64,000 bases of DNA from contig SIAD01000002.1 of assembly GCA_009691915.1 (NCBI GenBank), positions 182,562 to 246,561 of the forward strand. Reading direction: 5' to 3'. This DNA comes from Phycisphaerales bacterium (GTDB lineage Bacteria; Planctomycetota; Phycisphaerae; Phycisphaerales; SM1A02). The notes beneath the pieces were generated by a model. It worked only from the letters and a program-made list of their open reading frames with translations, was not told where the DNA came from and did no database searches. A program made the position numbers and the translations under genes. Shown one piece after another: positions 35,460 to 44,064 of the stretch (position 1 is the stretch's first letter; the number at the start of each line of letters is the position of its first letter).

Positions 35460-37094
35460 CTAGGCTCCGATCTCGTCGACATCCTGGGTCGCCCGGAGCA
35501 CTTCATCGATGGTGGTCATGCCGTTCTGCGCCTTACTCATTCCATCCTGACGCATCGTGAGGAACTCCGCGCCCACGAGGGGCTTGAGATCACTCATCGA
35601 GAGTCCCTTCGAAATGCCCGCGCGCAGGCGGGGATTGATCTTCAGCAGTTCGAAGAACCCGACCCGTGATCGGTACCCCGAGTTGCGGCAATCGTCGCAG
35701 CCGACTGGCTTCCACGGGCCGTCGACAAACAACGCCTCTTCCTCCTGGCTAAGCCGCGACCGCATGTCATCGGTCAGAGATGTCCGTTGTCGGCACTTGG
35801 CACACAGTCTCCTTCCGAGCCGCTGAGCAAGCAACCCCTCCAGCACGCTCGCGACGAGGAACGGCTCGGCACCCATATCCGTCAAACGGCCGATGGAGGA
35901 GATCGCGTCGTTGGTATGCAGGGTCGAGAGGATCAGATGGCCCGTCAGCGCCGAGCGGATGGCGATGTCCACGGTCTCGTTGTCGCGGATCTCGCCCACG
36001 AGGATGACATCAGGATCCTGCCTGAGCATGGCGCGCAACCCGATGGCGAAGGTGAGTCCCCGCTTCGGATTCACGGGAATCTGGTTCACCCCGGCGAGTT
36101 CGTACTCGACAGGATCTTCAATCGTCAGGATCTTCAGGCGCGGGTCGTAGAGCTGCGTGAGCGCGGCATAGAGGGTGGTCGTCTTGCCGCTCCCTGTAGG
36201 CCCGGTCACCAGAATCAGCCCATGCGGCTTATCGATCAGACGATCCATCGTCGCGCGGTGCGCTTCGTTCATGCCGAGGCTTGCGAGGTCCAGCGGAAGA
36301 TTGTTCTTGTCGAGGATTCGCATCACCACGCTCTCGCCGTAGATCGTGGGGACGGTTGAGACTCTCAGGTCGACCTTGCGCCCTTCGAACCGCAGAGTGA
36401 TGTGCCCGTCCTGCGGGATATATCGCTCGGCGATGTTCATCATCGCCATGATCTTGATTCGACCGATGAGCGCGGCCTGCAAGTGCTTGGGGGGCGATGG
36501 TTGTTCGATCAGGACGCCGTCGACGCGGTACTTGATCTTGACGATGCTCTCAAATGGTTCGACATGGACATCGCTGGCCCGAATCTGGATTGCCTCGAGG
36601 ATCAGCAGATTGACAAGATTGATGAGCGTTGGCTGCTCCGCCATCCGGTGTACATCTGCCGCCTCGATGGCATCGACATTGTTTTCCGATTCCCCTTTGG
36701 CCTGCTCGGTCGTTCCCGCAAGGGACTCGGCGATGCGCGCGGCGGTCGTCCCATAGGAACGCCGCATCAACTCGGCGAATGCCCCGGCCTCTACACCGGT
36801 TCGAGTGACAGGCATCTTGACGATCGTCGCCACTTCATCGGCGGCCGTCACATCAAGCGGGTTGAACATCGCTACCACCAGCCGGCCGCGTTCGATCTTG
36901 AGCGGCACCGTGCGTACACGCACGGCGACATCCGGCTCCAGCAGTGAGATCAACTGCGGATCCACCTCGGGCGCCTTGTCATGCCATGTGATCCCCAGAG
37001 TTCGGCACCGCTCGCGAACTCTTGCCGCGTCCGCTTCGGCCGAGTTGGCGTCCGCGCCCCGGCGTCCGATCTGGATTTCCGACGCGGGCGTCAT
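35460..37094 (-). CDS. gspE: Type II secretion ATPase GspE
   Basis: 544-residue assembly ATPase. An MshEN/T2SSE-N-like domain lies at about 25-130. The ATPase core has Walker A GPTGSGKTTT (298-307), Asp-box and Walker B-type LRQDPDVILVGEIRD, and His-box LSTLHTND. The metal-binding pair CAKC and CDDC lies near 435-475. It powers pseudopilus assembly through GspL/GspF. It starts 3 bp after the unknown first gene of the operon. Confidence 0.96.
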   Translation of the reverse strand: MTPASEIQIGRRGADANSAEADAARVRERCRTLGITWHDKAPEVDPQLISLLEPDVAVRVRTVPLKIERGRLVVAMFNPLDVTAADEVATIVKMPVTRTGVEAGAFAELMRRSYGTTAARIAESLAGTTEQAKGESENNVDAIEAADVHRMAEQPTLINLVNLLILEAIQIRASDVHVEPFESIVKIKYRVDGVLIEQPSPPKHLQAALIGRIKIMAMMNIAERYIPQDGHITLRFEGRKVDLRVSTVPTIYGESVVMRILDKNNLPLDLASLGMNEAHRATMDRLIDKPHGLILVTGPTGSGKTTTLYAALTQLYDPRLKILTIEDPVEYELAGVNQIPVNPKRGLTFAIGLRAMLRQDPDVILVGEIRDNETVDIAIRSALTGHLILSTLHTNDAISSIGRLTDMGAEPFLVASVLEGLLAQRLGRRLCAKCRQRTSLTDDMRSRLSQEEEALFVDGPWKPVGCDDCRNSGYRSRVGFFELLKINPRLRAGISKGLSMSDLKPLVGAEFLTMRQDGMSKAQNGMTTIDEVLRATQDVDEIGA

Positions 37095-37097
37095 TGG

Positions 37098-38447
37098 TCA
37101 CTCGACCGAACTTGGTGCAGGTGCTGCGCGTTCGCCTCGACCTGGTTGGCGGGTCAATGAGTTGCGATCTCTCTTTGAATCTCCTCCGCGCGAGCCTTGG
37201 GGGTCCGCGTTTCCGGGAGTCAGGCTCGGCACGGCAGAGCCGGACTTCGGAGTCGGCGGCGCGTGCACCTCGGCGGCGGCCTCCTTGGGTGCGCCTGGCA
37301 GTTGCTTTGCCAACTCAGCCCCGACAATCCTCGCGATCTCCTCGCGCGTGCGTTCGTTGAGCGCATCTCGCTCCCGGTAAAGCCCTGTGTACGCATCATT
37401 GCTCGGCTTGGTGGCGTTGGCTGTTCCTTGAGTCATTCGTCGGCGCGTCTCATCGGTCTGCTTCCTCGGTTCCTCAGTGCGAAGCACCTGCGCGAGTCTC
37501 GACTGGTAGTCGCCATACGCCGCCATGTAACTCGTCTCCAGCGCATTGAGTTGGCCGATCTGCTCCTCCGACAGACCCGGAAGTTCGAGTGCCGCCCGGA
37601 AGTACGGAATCAAGGGGCTTGGCCTGTAGACCATCGGAAACGCCGCCGCCAGCGCATTGTGACGGAACCATGGTCCGTGGACTTCGCCGTACGCGGCGGC
37701 AATGGTCTCGATCGCCGCCTCCTGAAAGTCGCGCAACGCCACCCGCGTGGCGACAATCAATTCCAACTGCGCGAGCCCGGTTGCGAAGTCCTGCCGGACC
37801 ATGGAGTCCTTGATCAGGTCCTGTGATTTGAGCATCTGGTCGCCACGGCGCAGAAGTGCCTCGTCGAGTCCGATCTCGTATTCCAAAAGTTGCGGCTTTA
37901 CCGTCGCCATGACCTCAGGCGGGACTTCCGATTCACGCGAGATCAGCAGGAGGTCGATGCTCTCTCCGCTCAGGAGTCCGCGGGGCAACTCCTTCTCACG
38001 CCTCATCGCCCGTTCGAGCTCCGTCCAGTGGTTCATCTGCCCCTCGGAGAGTTGGCTCCGAAGGTTTTCGATGAAGCGGGCCTTCAAGCGCGCCTTCTCC
38101 GCAGTCCACGCGTTGATGGGACCCATGATGACTCCGATGGCCCCTTGATCCCCGGCCGCGATGATCTGATCCTTCATGTTTCTCATCGTGTCGCGCAGTC
38201 CATCGACGCCGACTCTGAAATCCGCCAGGTAGTCCTTGAGGAGGCTTTCTACGATCGGCTGCTGCCACTCCTCAAGCTCGAGGTAGTCGGCGAAGAGTGT
38301 CATGTCGCGGTTCATGTAGTCGGGCTGGAAGGCCTCGACGAAGCCTGCCTGCATTCCGAGCTGCGCGTGGGACTCTGAGACCGTGAGTGTTGCAACCAGC
38401 GCGAACACGGCGAACAGGGGACGAAGACGAATGGTTCGGATGATCAT
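37098..38447 (-). CDS. Secreted protein of unknown function heading the type II secretion operon
   Basis: 449 residues with a cleavable signal peptide (LFAVFALVATLTVSESHAQ). The mature part is mainly alpha-helical and charged. A helix near residues 55-150 (YLELEEWQQPIVESLLKDYL) and the phrase LSEEQIGQLNALE recall Spy/CpxP LTxxQ-type helical periplasmic proteins, but this is weak. The C-terminal 60 residues are Pro/Arg/Ser-rich. It has AAGGA before the ATG and lies 3 bp from gspE, so it is probably the first gene of the operon. Function unknown. Confidence 0.7.
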   Translation of the reverse strand: MIIRTIRLRPLFAVFALVATLTVSESHAQLGMQAGFVEAFQPDYMNRDMTLFADYLELEEWQQPIVESLLKDYLADFRVGVDGLRDTMRNMKDQIIAAGDQGAIGVIMGPINAWTAEKARLKARFIENLRSQLSEGQMNHWTELERAMRREKELPRGLLSGESIDLLLISRESEVPPEVMATVKPQLLEYEIGLDEALLRRGDQMLKSQDLIKDSMVRQDFATGLAQLELIVATRVALRDFQEAAIETIAAAYGEVHGPWFRHNALAAAFPMVYRPSPLIPYFRAALELPGLSEEQIGQLNALETSYMAAYGDYQSRLAQVLRTEEPRKQTDETRRRMTQGTANATKPSNDAYTGLYRERDALNERTREEIARIVGAELAKQLPGAPKEAAAEVHAPPTPKSGSAVPSLTPGNADPQGSRGGDSKRDRNSLTRQPGRGERAAPAPSSVE

Positions 38448-38590
38448 GAAATCCTTGGGTGACTCGGCTCACTACAAACGGCCGAGCATGGGTTGTATGG
38501 CAGGGATTCGGGCTAAATGCGCCCCTGATAGTAGTCCAATAACGCAGCCAATCTACCCTGGACCCAGCCTATGTGTTTTCGGCGTTGAAG

Positions 38591-39292
38591 TCATCCGGCT
38601 CGGACCGTCCTCTGTTCAATGCGCTTCACGGACACGGTCTGGACAATGCGGTCGACAAAGATCCCGGGTGTGTGAATGAGATCCGGATCGAGTGATCCGG
38701 TCGCCACAAGTTCCTCGACTTCCGCCACGCAGACCCGGCCGCAAGACGCAACCATGGGGTTGAAGTTCCGCGCGGTCTTGTGGTAGACGAGATTGCCCGC
38801 ATGATCGCCCTTCCACGCCTTCACGAGCGAGAGGTCGGCATGGATCGCCCGCTCGAGGACATAGGTCTGGCCATCAAAGATCTCGTGCGGCTTGCCGTCG
38901 GCTACAACCGTCGACACACCGGTGCGTGTGTAGAACGCAGGGATCCCCGCCCCACCAGCGCGGAGCCGCTCGGCGAGGGTTCCTTGGGGAGTGAACTCCA
39001 GTTCCAGCTCGCCTGACATGTACTGCCGTTCGAACTCAGCGTTCTCGCCGACATAGCTGGAGATCATCCTGCGGATCTGGCGCGACTGGAGCAGAAGGCC
39101 GAGTCCCCAGTCGTCGACGCCGGCGTTGTTGCTCGCCACCACAAGATCCCGCACCCCGCTCTCGCGCAGAGCACCGATCAGGTTTTCAGGGATCCCGCAC
39201 AGCCCGAATCCGCCGACGGCGACGGTCATTCCGTCGCGCACGAGGTCTCGGATCGCAGCCAGGCAGTTCGGGCGGACCTTCTCGATGGCCAT
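38591..39292 (-). CDS. scoA: 3-oxoacid CoA-transferase subunit A
   Basis: Subunit A of succinyl-CoA:acetoacetate-type CoA transferase, 233 residues. [42 protein letters not shown] and the [13 protein letters not shown] segment are diagnostic. The catalytic Glu of this family lies in subunit B, which is not adjacent or elsewhere in the window, although the two are normally an scoAB pair. The gene stands alone between the divergent MFS gene and the secretion operon. Confidence 0.93.
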   Translation of the reverse strand: MAIEKVRPNCLAAIRDLVRDGMTVAVGGFGLCGIPENLIGALRESGVRDLVVASNNAGVDDWGLGLLLQSRQIRRMISSYVGENAEFERQYMSGELELEFTPQGTLAERLRAGGAGIPAFYTRTGVSTVVADGKPHEIFDGQTYVLERAIHADLSLVKAWKGDHAGNLVYHKTARNFNPMVASCGRVCVAEVEELVATGSLDPDLIHTPGIFVDRIVQTVSVKRIEQRTVRAG

Positions 39293-39331
39293 GGATCGCG
39301 CAGTGTAGGCAATGCGCTAGCCTCGGTTCCG

Positions 39332-40582
39332 ATGCGGCCGATGCTCGCGGTCTTGGTGCTCCTCTCGGCGATGCCCGACACGATGGCCGCGCCAGTCGTG
39401 AAGGAACTCCTTGTCGACCGATACGGCGCGACCTCGACCCAGGCGCAGGCGTTCAATGCAATCAATCTTCTCGGGGCGATCGCGGCGATCCCGCTGCTAG
39501 TCATCCTGAAGCGCCGATGGACCGCCTCGGCGCTGGTGGTGTGGGGGTCAATCGTCGACGCGTTACTCCTTGCGATGATGGCGCTTCCGCTCGGTCTCGG
39601 CGGGACGCTCGCAGTTCGCGGGCTCGAGGGGGTGACGGATGTCATCGTGTTCGCCGGGCTCTTCGACATGGTGCGCACCCAGTCGCGCGGGCATGTCGCG
39701 ACCGGACTCGGCATCGCGTCGACGCCACTCTTGCTTGGACTGGGAGTCGGCGCGGTCTTTGGCGGGTGGGTCGTGCGTACGACGGATGCCGCCGGGTCGT
39801 CGTCGTGGGTCTTCGGACTATCCGCTGCGCTGAGTCTCGCGGTGGCCGCGTTGGCATCGCGCGCTTGGGTCGGCGGTCGGGCGATGGCTGATCCCGAACT
39901 TCGTGCGCCTGAGGATCACACTGATGGTCGTGCCGCAGTCGCTGCCGGACCCCTCTGGCCCTCGCTAGCCATGGCGTTTTCCGACCGCGCGACTGGTGGG
40001 CTGATCACCGGAACGCTGCCGATCGCACTCGCGCAGGTGCTCGGATACTCCTCGCTTGCACGCGGAATGCTGGTCGGTCTGCCTCTTCTGCTCATGGCGC
40101 TGGGGGCAGGGCCATCTGGGTGGCTCTGCGACAGGATTGGAAGTCTGCGCGTGCGTGTGTGCAGCGGTGTCATCTACGCAGTCGCGTTTGCGTTGATGCC
40201 CGCAGTCTCGAGCGAACCATGGGCGCTCGCGAGCGCCATGATCGGCATTGGCATCGCTGGGAGCGCACTCTTCGCCAGTTCGCTGGCTCTGGTCGTGCGT
40301 GCGGGGGAGTCGACCGTGCGACTGGGAGCATTTCGAGGCGCGGGAGATCTGGGATTCCTGTGCGGAACTGGACTGAGTCTTCTTCTGCTGGGGGCGCTTA
40401 GCGGCGACTCACCAACGATCGTCGACTACCAACTTCTGATGGCGCTCTTCGCCGCCTTTCACGCCGCAACGACGATCGTGGCCGGCGGGGCCTTGGTCCT
40501 AGCGGGGCGCGCAGCGCGAACTAGTTCGGGAGCCCAGCCAGTGACGGCGGCACTCGACGGGATGTCGGCTCGAGTGGAATGA
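39332..40582 (+). CDS. Major facilitator superfamily transporter
   Basis: 416-residue integral membrane protein with about 10-12 hydrophobic helices, Gly/Ala-rich as in MFS carriers, and a charged central loop near residues 180-200. A cytoplasmic motif-A-like segment follows helix 8 (GAGPSGWLCDRIGSLRVRV). The substrate is not deducible. TAGCCT lies 8 nt before the ATG, similar to the leaderless pattern. Its last 62 bp overlap the convergent sigma-factor gene. Confidence 0.82.
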   Translation: MRPMLAVLVLLSAMPDTMAAPVVKELLVDRYGATSTQAQAFNAINLLGAIAAIPLLVILKRRWTASALVVWGSIVDALLLAMMALPLGLGGTLAVRGLEGVTDVIVFAGLFDMVRTQSRGHVATGLGIASTPLLLGLGVGAVFGGWVVRTTDAAGSSSWVFGLSAALSLAVAALASRAWVGGRAMADPELRAPEDHTDGRAAVAAGPLWPSLAMAFSDRATGGLITGTLPIALAQVLGYSSLARGMLVGLPLLLMALGAGPSGWLCDRIGSLRVRVCSGVIYAVAFALMPAVSSEPWALASAMIGIGIAGSALFASSLALVVRAGESTVRLGAFRGAGDLGFLCGTGLSLLLLGALSGDSPTIVDYQLLMALFAAFHAATTIVAGGALVLAGRAARTSSGAQPVTAALDGMSARVE

Positions 40583-41630
40583 GCGCGGCTCGGATCTTCT
40601 CAAGGGCCTTGCACTGGATCTGTCGCACCCGCTCCTTGGTGACACCCACGAGCAGGCCGATCTGTTCCAGGGTCATCGGAGCTTCCTTGACAGGGCGATC
40701 AAGGCCGTAGCGGTGAAAGATCACCGTACGCTCGATCTCTGACAGCACCGCGCGATTGCCAGAGAACAACTCTCTTACCTCGCGGATGGAGTCCTGTTCC
40801 CCGCGCGAACGCACCTCGGCGATGGCATCGCCGCGCTCAAGCGTGGGATCAAACTCGACCGGGAAGTGCTGTCGATAACGAAGGGTCTTCGCGCCCAGCC
40901 GACTGTACGCCTTGAGAATTGCCCGGCACGCATAGGTCGAGAACTTGAACCCGCGCGTGGCATCGAACTTGTCGATCGAACGCATGAGAGCCATATTCCC
41001 TTCGCTGATGAGATCGCCGAAGTCGAGGTCGGCCGAGCGAACCCGCTTCGCCATCGCCAGAACGAGGGCAAGGTTCGTCTCCGCGATCTGTCGGCGGAGG
41101 GCAGAGGCTCTCGTGCACCACGAGAGCCTCTCGCGGTTCTGAAGCGGGGAGAGCGGACGCCGTTGGCGGGAGCCCATGAGTTTCGAGAGCCGGAATCTCG
41201 CGTAGTTGAACTGACCGAAGATGACCCGCTCCTCTTTCGCCGTCAGGACAAGAGTTCGAGGGGGTCTCAGGTCCGTTGTCGAGCCATCGGTGCGGCGGCG
41301 ATCATCGAGAAGCGGCTGGTACCACGATGTACTGGGAAGGGCGATGGGCGGCGCGCCATCAAAGATTCGACGGGCGGCCCCTAAGCGGTGAAACTCCGGG
41401 TCATCCATGAACTGAACCGGTGGCTCGAGGGCGGGCTTCCCGCGCACTCGAGATGGCAGAGCACGCTCCCGAATCGGCGCGTTCCATGTCTCAACTGTCT
41501 GTCCAACCATTTGGAATGTCTCCTCTAAGAGGGGGTCAATCACCCACGAGACACCAACCGAATCTCCATACGCAACGAGCGGAGATGCGTTCGACAAATA
41601 CATGCCCTTGGCCATCACCCGTGTGGACAT
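40521..41630 (-). CDS. Sigma-70 family RNA polymerase sigma factor
   Basis: 369 residues. A 1.2-like segment (LTAKEERVIFGQFNYARFRL, about 129-148) precedes region 2 (ETNLALVLAMAKR; DLDFGDLISEGNMALMRSID; ATRGFKFSTYACRAI, 184-238). Region 4 (LEQIGLLVGVTKERVRQIQ, 321-339) has the helix-turn-helix. In region 2.3-2.4 the usual WWIRQAI is replaced by CRAILKAY, so promoter recognition probably differs from RpoD. The first 120 residues have no recognisable domain. No anti-sigma factor is adjacent; it follows ndk. Confidence 0.9.
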   Translation of the reverse strand: MSTRVMAKGMYLSNASPLVAYGDSVGVSWVIDPLLEETFQMVGQTVETWNAPIRERALPSRVRGKPALEPPVQFMDDPEFHRLGAARRIFDGAPPIALPSTSWYQPLLDDRRRTDGSTTDLRPPRTLVLTAKEERVIFGQFNYARFRLSKLMGSRQRRPLSPLQNRERLSWCTRASALRRQIAETNLALVLAMAKRVRSADLDFGDLISEGNMALMRSIDKFDATRGFKFSTYACRAILKAYSRLGAKTLRYRQHFPVEFDPTLERGDAIAEVRSRGEQDSIREVRELFSGNRAVLSEIERTVIFHRYGLDRPVKEAPMTLEQIGLLVGVTKERVRQIQCKALEKIRAALIPLEPTSRRVPPSLAGLPN

Positions 41631-41675
41631 TGATGGGTTCGACCCGCCCCGGGATCGTGTAGTCCTATAACCCCG

Positions 41676-42146
41676 TCACTCTGGCTTACCAGAACTAGCG
41701 TCGTAGACCCAGGTATCGCCGGCCATGGGATACGAGTGGATTTCGCCCGGGCTGAAGAACAATCCAAGTTCACGCTGTGCGGCCTCGGGGCCATCGGACC
41801 CGTGCACCAGGTTGAACGAGTTGGAGATCCCGTAGTCCCCGCGGATCGTTCCGGCAGCAGCCTTTGATCCGAAAGTCGCGCCCATCAGGTTCCGACAGAT
41901 GGCAATCGCCCCGACCCCGCTGAGCGCCATGACGACGACGGGCTGGCTCGTCATGAACTTGACGAGGGCGGGGTAAAAGGGCTTGCTCGAATGGTCTTGG
42001 TAGTGTCGCGCCGCGAGATCCGGGGAGATCTTCATCAACTTCATCCCGACAACCTGCAGACCCTTCTGCTCGAAGCGGCCAATGATGGTTCCGACGAGGC
42101 GTCGTTGCACGGCGTCCGGCTTGAGAATGATGAGCGTGGTTTCCAT
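41676..42146 (-). CDS. ndk: Nucleoside-diphosphate kinase
   Basis: Transfers the gamma phosphate from ATP to NDPs through phosphohistidine. ETTLIILKPDAVQRRLVG at the N-terminus, GATFGSKAAAGTIRGDYG, and the catalytic-site motif NLVHGSD with His115 are intact; 156 residues is normal. It is divergent from topoisomerase VI B, with 88 bp between starts, and lies 45 bp upstream of the sigma-factor gene on the same strand. Confidence 0.97.
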   Translation of the reverse strand: METTLIILKPDAVQRRLVGTIIGRFEQKGLQVVGMKLMKISPDLAARHYQDHSSKPFYPALVKFMTSQPVVVMALSGVGAIAICRNLMGATFGSKAAAGTIRGDYGISNSFNLVHGSDGPEAAQRELGLFFSPGEIHSYPMAGDTWVYDASSGKPE

Positions 42147-42234
42147 GGTGGGGGGGGCGGGATGGTACCGATCAGAGTTGACCGTGGGTCATGAATGCCG
42201 AGCATTTCCGGTCGTTGGCTACACTTGGATCGGC

Positions 42235-44058
42235 ATGGATGCCTCCCCAAACACCGCAATGAGCAAGCCCTCAACACGCCGCCGGGGGGCAACCGCTGAG
42301 GAGATGTCCCTGCAGCAGCGCGAGATCTCCGTCAGTGAATTCTTCGCAAAGAATCGGCATCTTCTCGGTTTCGACAATGCTCGGAAGTCACTCCTGACGG
42401 CGGTCAAGGAGGCGGTCGACAACGCGCTCGATGCCTGCGAAGAGGCCGGAGTCCTTCCCGACATCCGGGTCGAACTGCTCCAGCGATCAGAGTCTCGTTT
42501 CAAGGTGACCGTCCGCGACAACGGTCCTGGGATTGTCCGACATCAGATCGAGAACATCTTTGGCCGCCTGCTCTACGGCTCAAAGTTCCATCGCCTCAAG
42601 ATGAGCCGAGGTCAGCAGGGGATCGGCATCTCTGCCGCCGGGATGTACGGCCTCATGACCACCGGTCAGCCGGTCCTCATCATCTCCAAGACTCACAGAA
42701 AGAAACCTGCGGTCGAAGTTCTCCTAAAGATGGACACCTCCAAGAACCGCGCTGATGTCGTCAGTGAGACCGAGCATCCCGAGGATGACGGTCTCTTTGC
42801 CGACGGACACGGCACTCAGGTCGCCATCGAAATGGAGGGGAAGTACCAACAGGGGCGGCAGTCGGTCGACGAGTATCTCGACCAGACTGCAATCGCCAAT
42901 CCCCACGCGCACATCACCTTCATCACGCCGTCGAACGAAACCATCGAGTACAAAAGGGGCACGAACGAGCTCCCGCCTGAAGCGAAGGAGATCCTTCCGC
43001 ACCCGAAGGGAATAGAACTGGGGACTCTCATTCAGATGATCGAGCGCACCGAGCGGTCGCAGGTCGGCGGCTTTCTCCAGGAGGAGTTCTCGAGGATCTC
43101 ACCATCGGTCTCGAAAGAGATCTGCCTGAAGGCGGGAATCACGCCGCGAACCTGGGTCAAGAATGTCGGTCACGCCGAAGCCGAGGGGATCTACCGTGCG
43201 ATTCAGGAGGCCAAGATCATGGCCCCGGCGACAGATTGCCTCGTCCCAATCGGGACGAAGGCGCTTCTGTCGGGTCTCCTCAAGGAAGTCAAGGCCGAAT
43301 TTTTCACCGCGTGCACCCGGCCTGCAGATGTTTACCGCGGGAATCCATTCCTCATCGAAGTTGGTCTTGCCTTTGGAGGCGAGCTGCCAAAGGACGAGCT
43401 CATTCGGGTGATCAGATTCGCAAACCGGGTGCCGCTCCTGTACCAGCAGTCCGCGTGTGCCTCGTTCAAGGCAGTGCTTGAGACTGCCTGGCGCAACTAC
43501 GGGATCTCGCAGTCGCGCGCCTCGCTGCCCGAGGGACCAATCGTCGTGATGATCCACATGGCGAGCGTCTGGGTCCCATTCACCAGCGAATCGAAAGAGG
43601 CGATCGCCGACTACGACGAAATCCGGAAGGAGATGAAGCTGGCGTTACAGGAAGTTGGGCGCAAACTGGGCATCTACTTGCGTCGGCGCCAGCGCATGAA
43701 GCACGAGGGGGAGCGTCGATCGATCTTCGAGCGGTATCTCGGGGAGATCTCTCAGGCCACAGAAGCGATCACGGGGACAAGCGCCAAGCGCATCTACGAC
43801 TCACTGCTCAAGGTCGCAAAGCGTAAGACAGAGGAGGCGGACGCGGTCCTCGATGACGAAGGGAAGCGCGTCAAGGACGCGGATCCGCTGGGCAAAGATG
43901 CCTCCGTGATAATCCTCCCCGCGCGGGCCATCCGTGCGAACCGCGCGGATGCGCCGGAAGAGACAGTATCCCCCGGTGACTCCAAGCGTGCTGCCCCCGG
44001 GCTCTTCGGTGACCACGAGGCCGCCGTGAAGCCAAAGACCCCACGACGAAAGGGATAG
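42235..44058 (+). CDS. top6B: DNA topoisomerase VI subunit B
   Basis: ATPase subunit of type IIB topoisomerase VI, 607 residues. GHKL motifs: KEAVDNALDACEEAG (N-box with Asn63), RDNGPGI (95-100 region) and SRGQQGIGISAAGMYG (G2 box). The transducer domain follows, with a conserved VPIGTKALLSGL segment and the Top6B-specific region RGNPFLIEVGLAFGGELP, and a Lys/Arg-rich C-terminal extension. ATG 42235 is preferred because the upstream frame only shadows ndk; ATG 42259 is also possible. The gene for subunit A follows after 6 bp. Confidence 0.96.
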   Translation: MDASPNTAMSKPSTRRRGATAEEMSLQQREISVSEFFAKNRHLLGFDNARKSLLTAVKEAVDNALDACEEAGVLPDIRVELLQRSESRFKVTVRDNGPGIVRHQIENIFGRLLYGSKFHRLKMSRGQQGIGISAAGMYGLMTTGQPVLIISKTHRKKPAVEVLLKMDTSKNRADVVSETEHPEDDGLFADGHGTQVAIEMEGKYQQGRQSVDEYLDQTAIANPHAHITFITPSNETIEYKRGTNELPPEAKEILPHPKGIELGTLIQMIERTERSQVGGFLQEEFSRISPSVSKEICLKAGITPRTWVKNVGHAEAEGIYRAIQEAKIMAPATDCLVPIGTKALLSGLLKEVKAEFFTACTRPADVYRGNPFLIEVGLAFGGELPKDELIRVIRFANRVPLLYQQSACASFKAVLETAWRNYGISQSRASLPEGPIVVMIHMASVWVPFTSESKEAIADYDEIRKEMKLALQEVGRKLGIYLRRRQRMKHEGERRSIFERYLGEISQATEAITGTSAKRIYDSLLKVAKRKTEEADAVLDDEGKRVKDADPLGKDASVIILPARAIRANRADAPEETVSPGDSKRAAPGLFGDHEAAVKPKTPRRKG

Positions 44059-44064
44059 GAGCCC

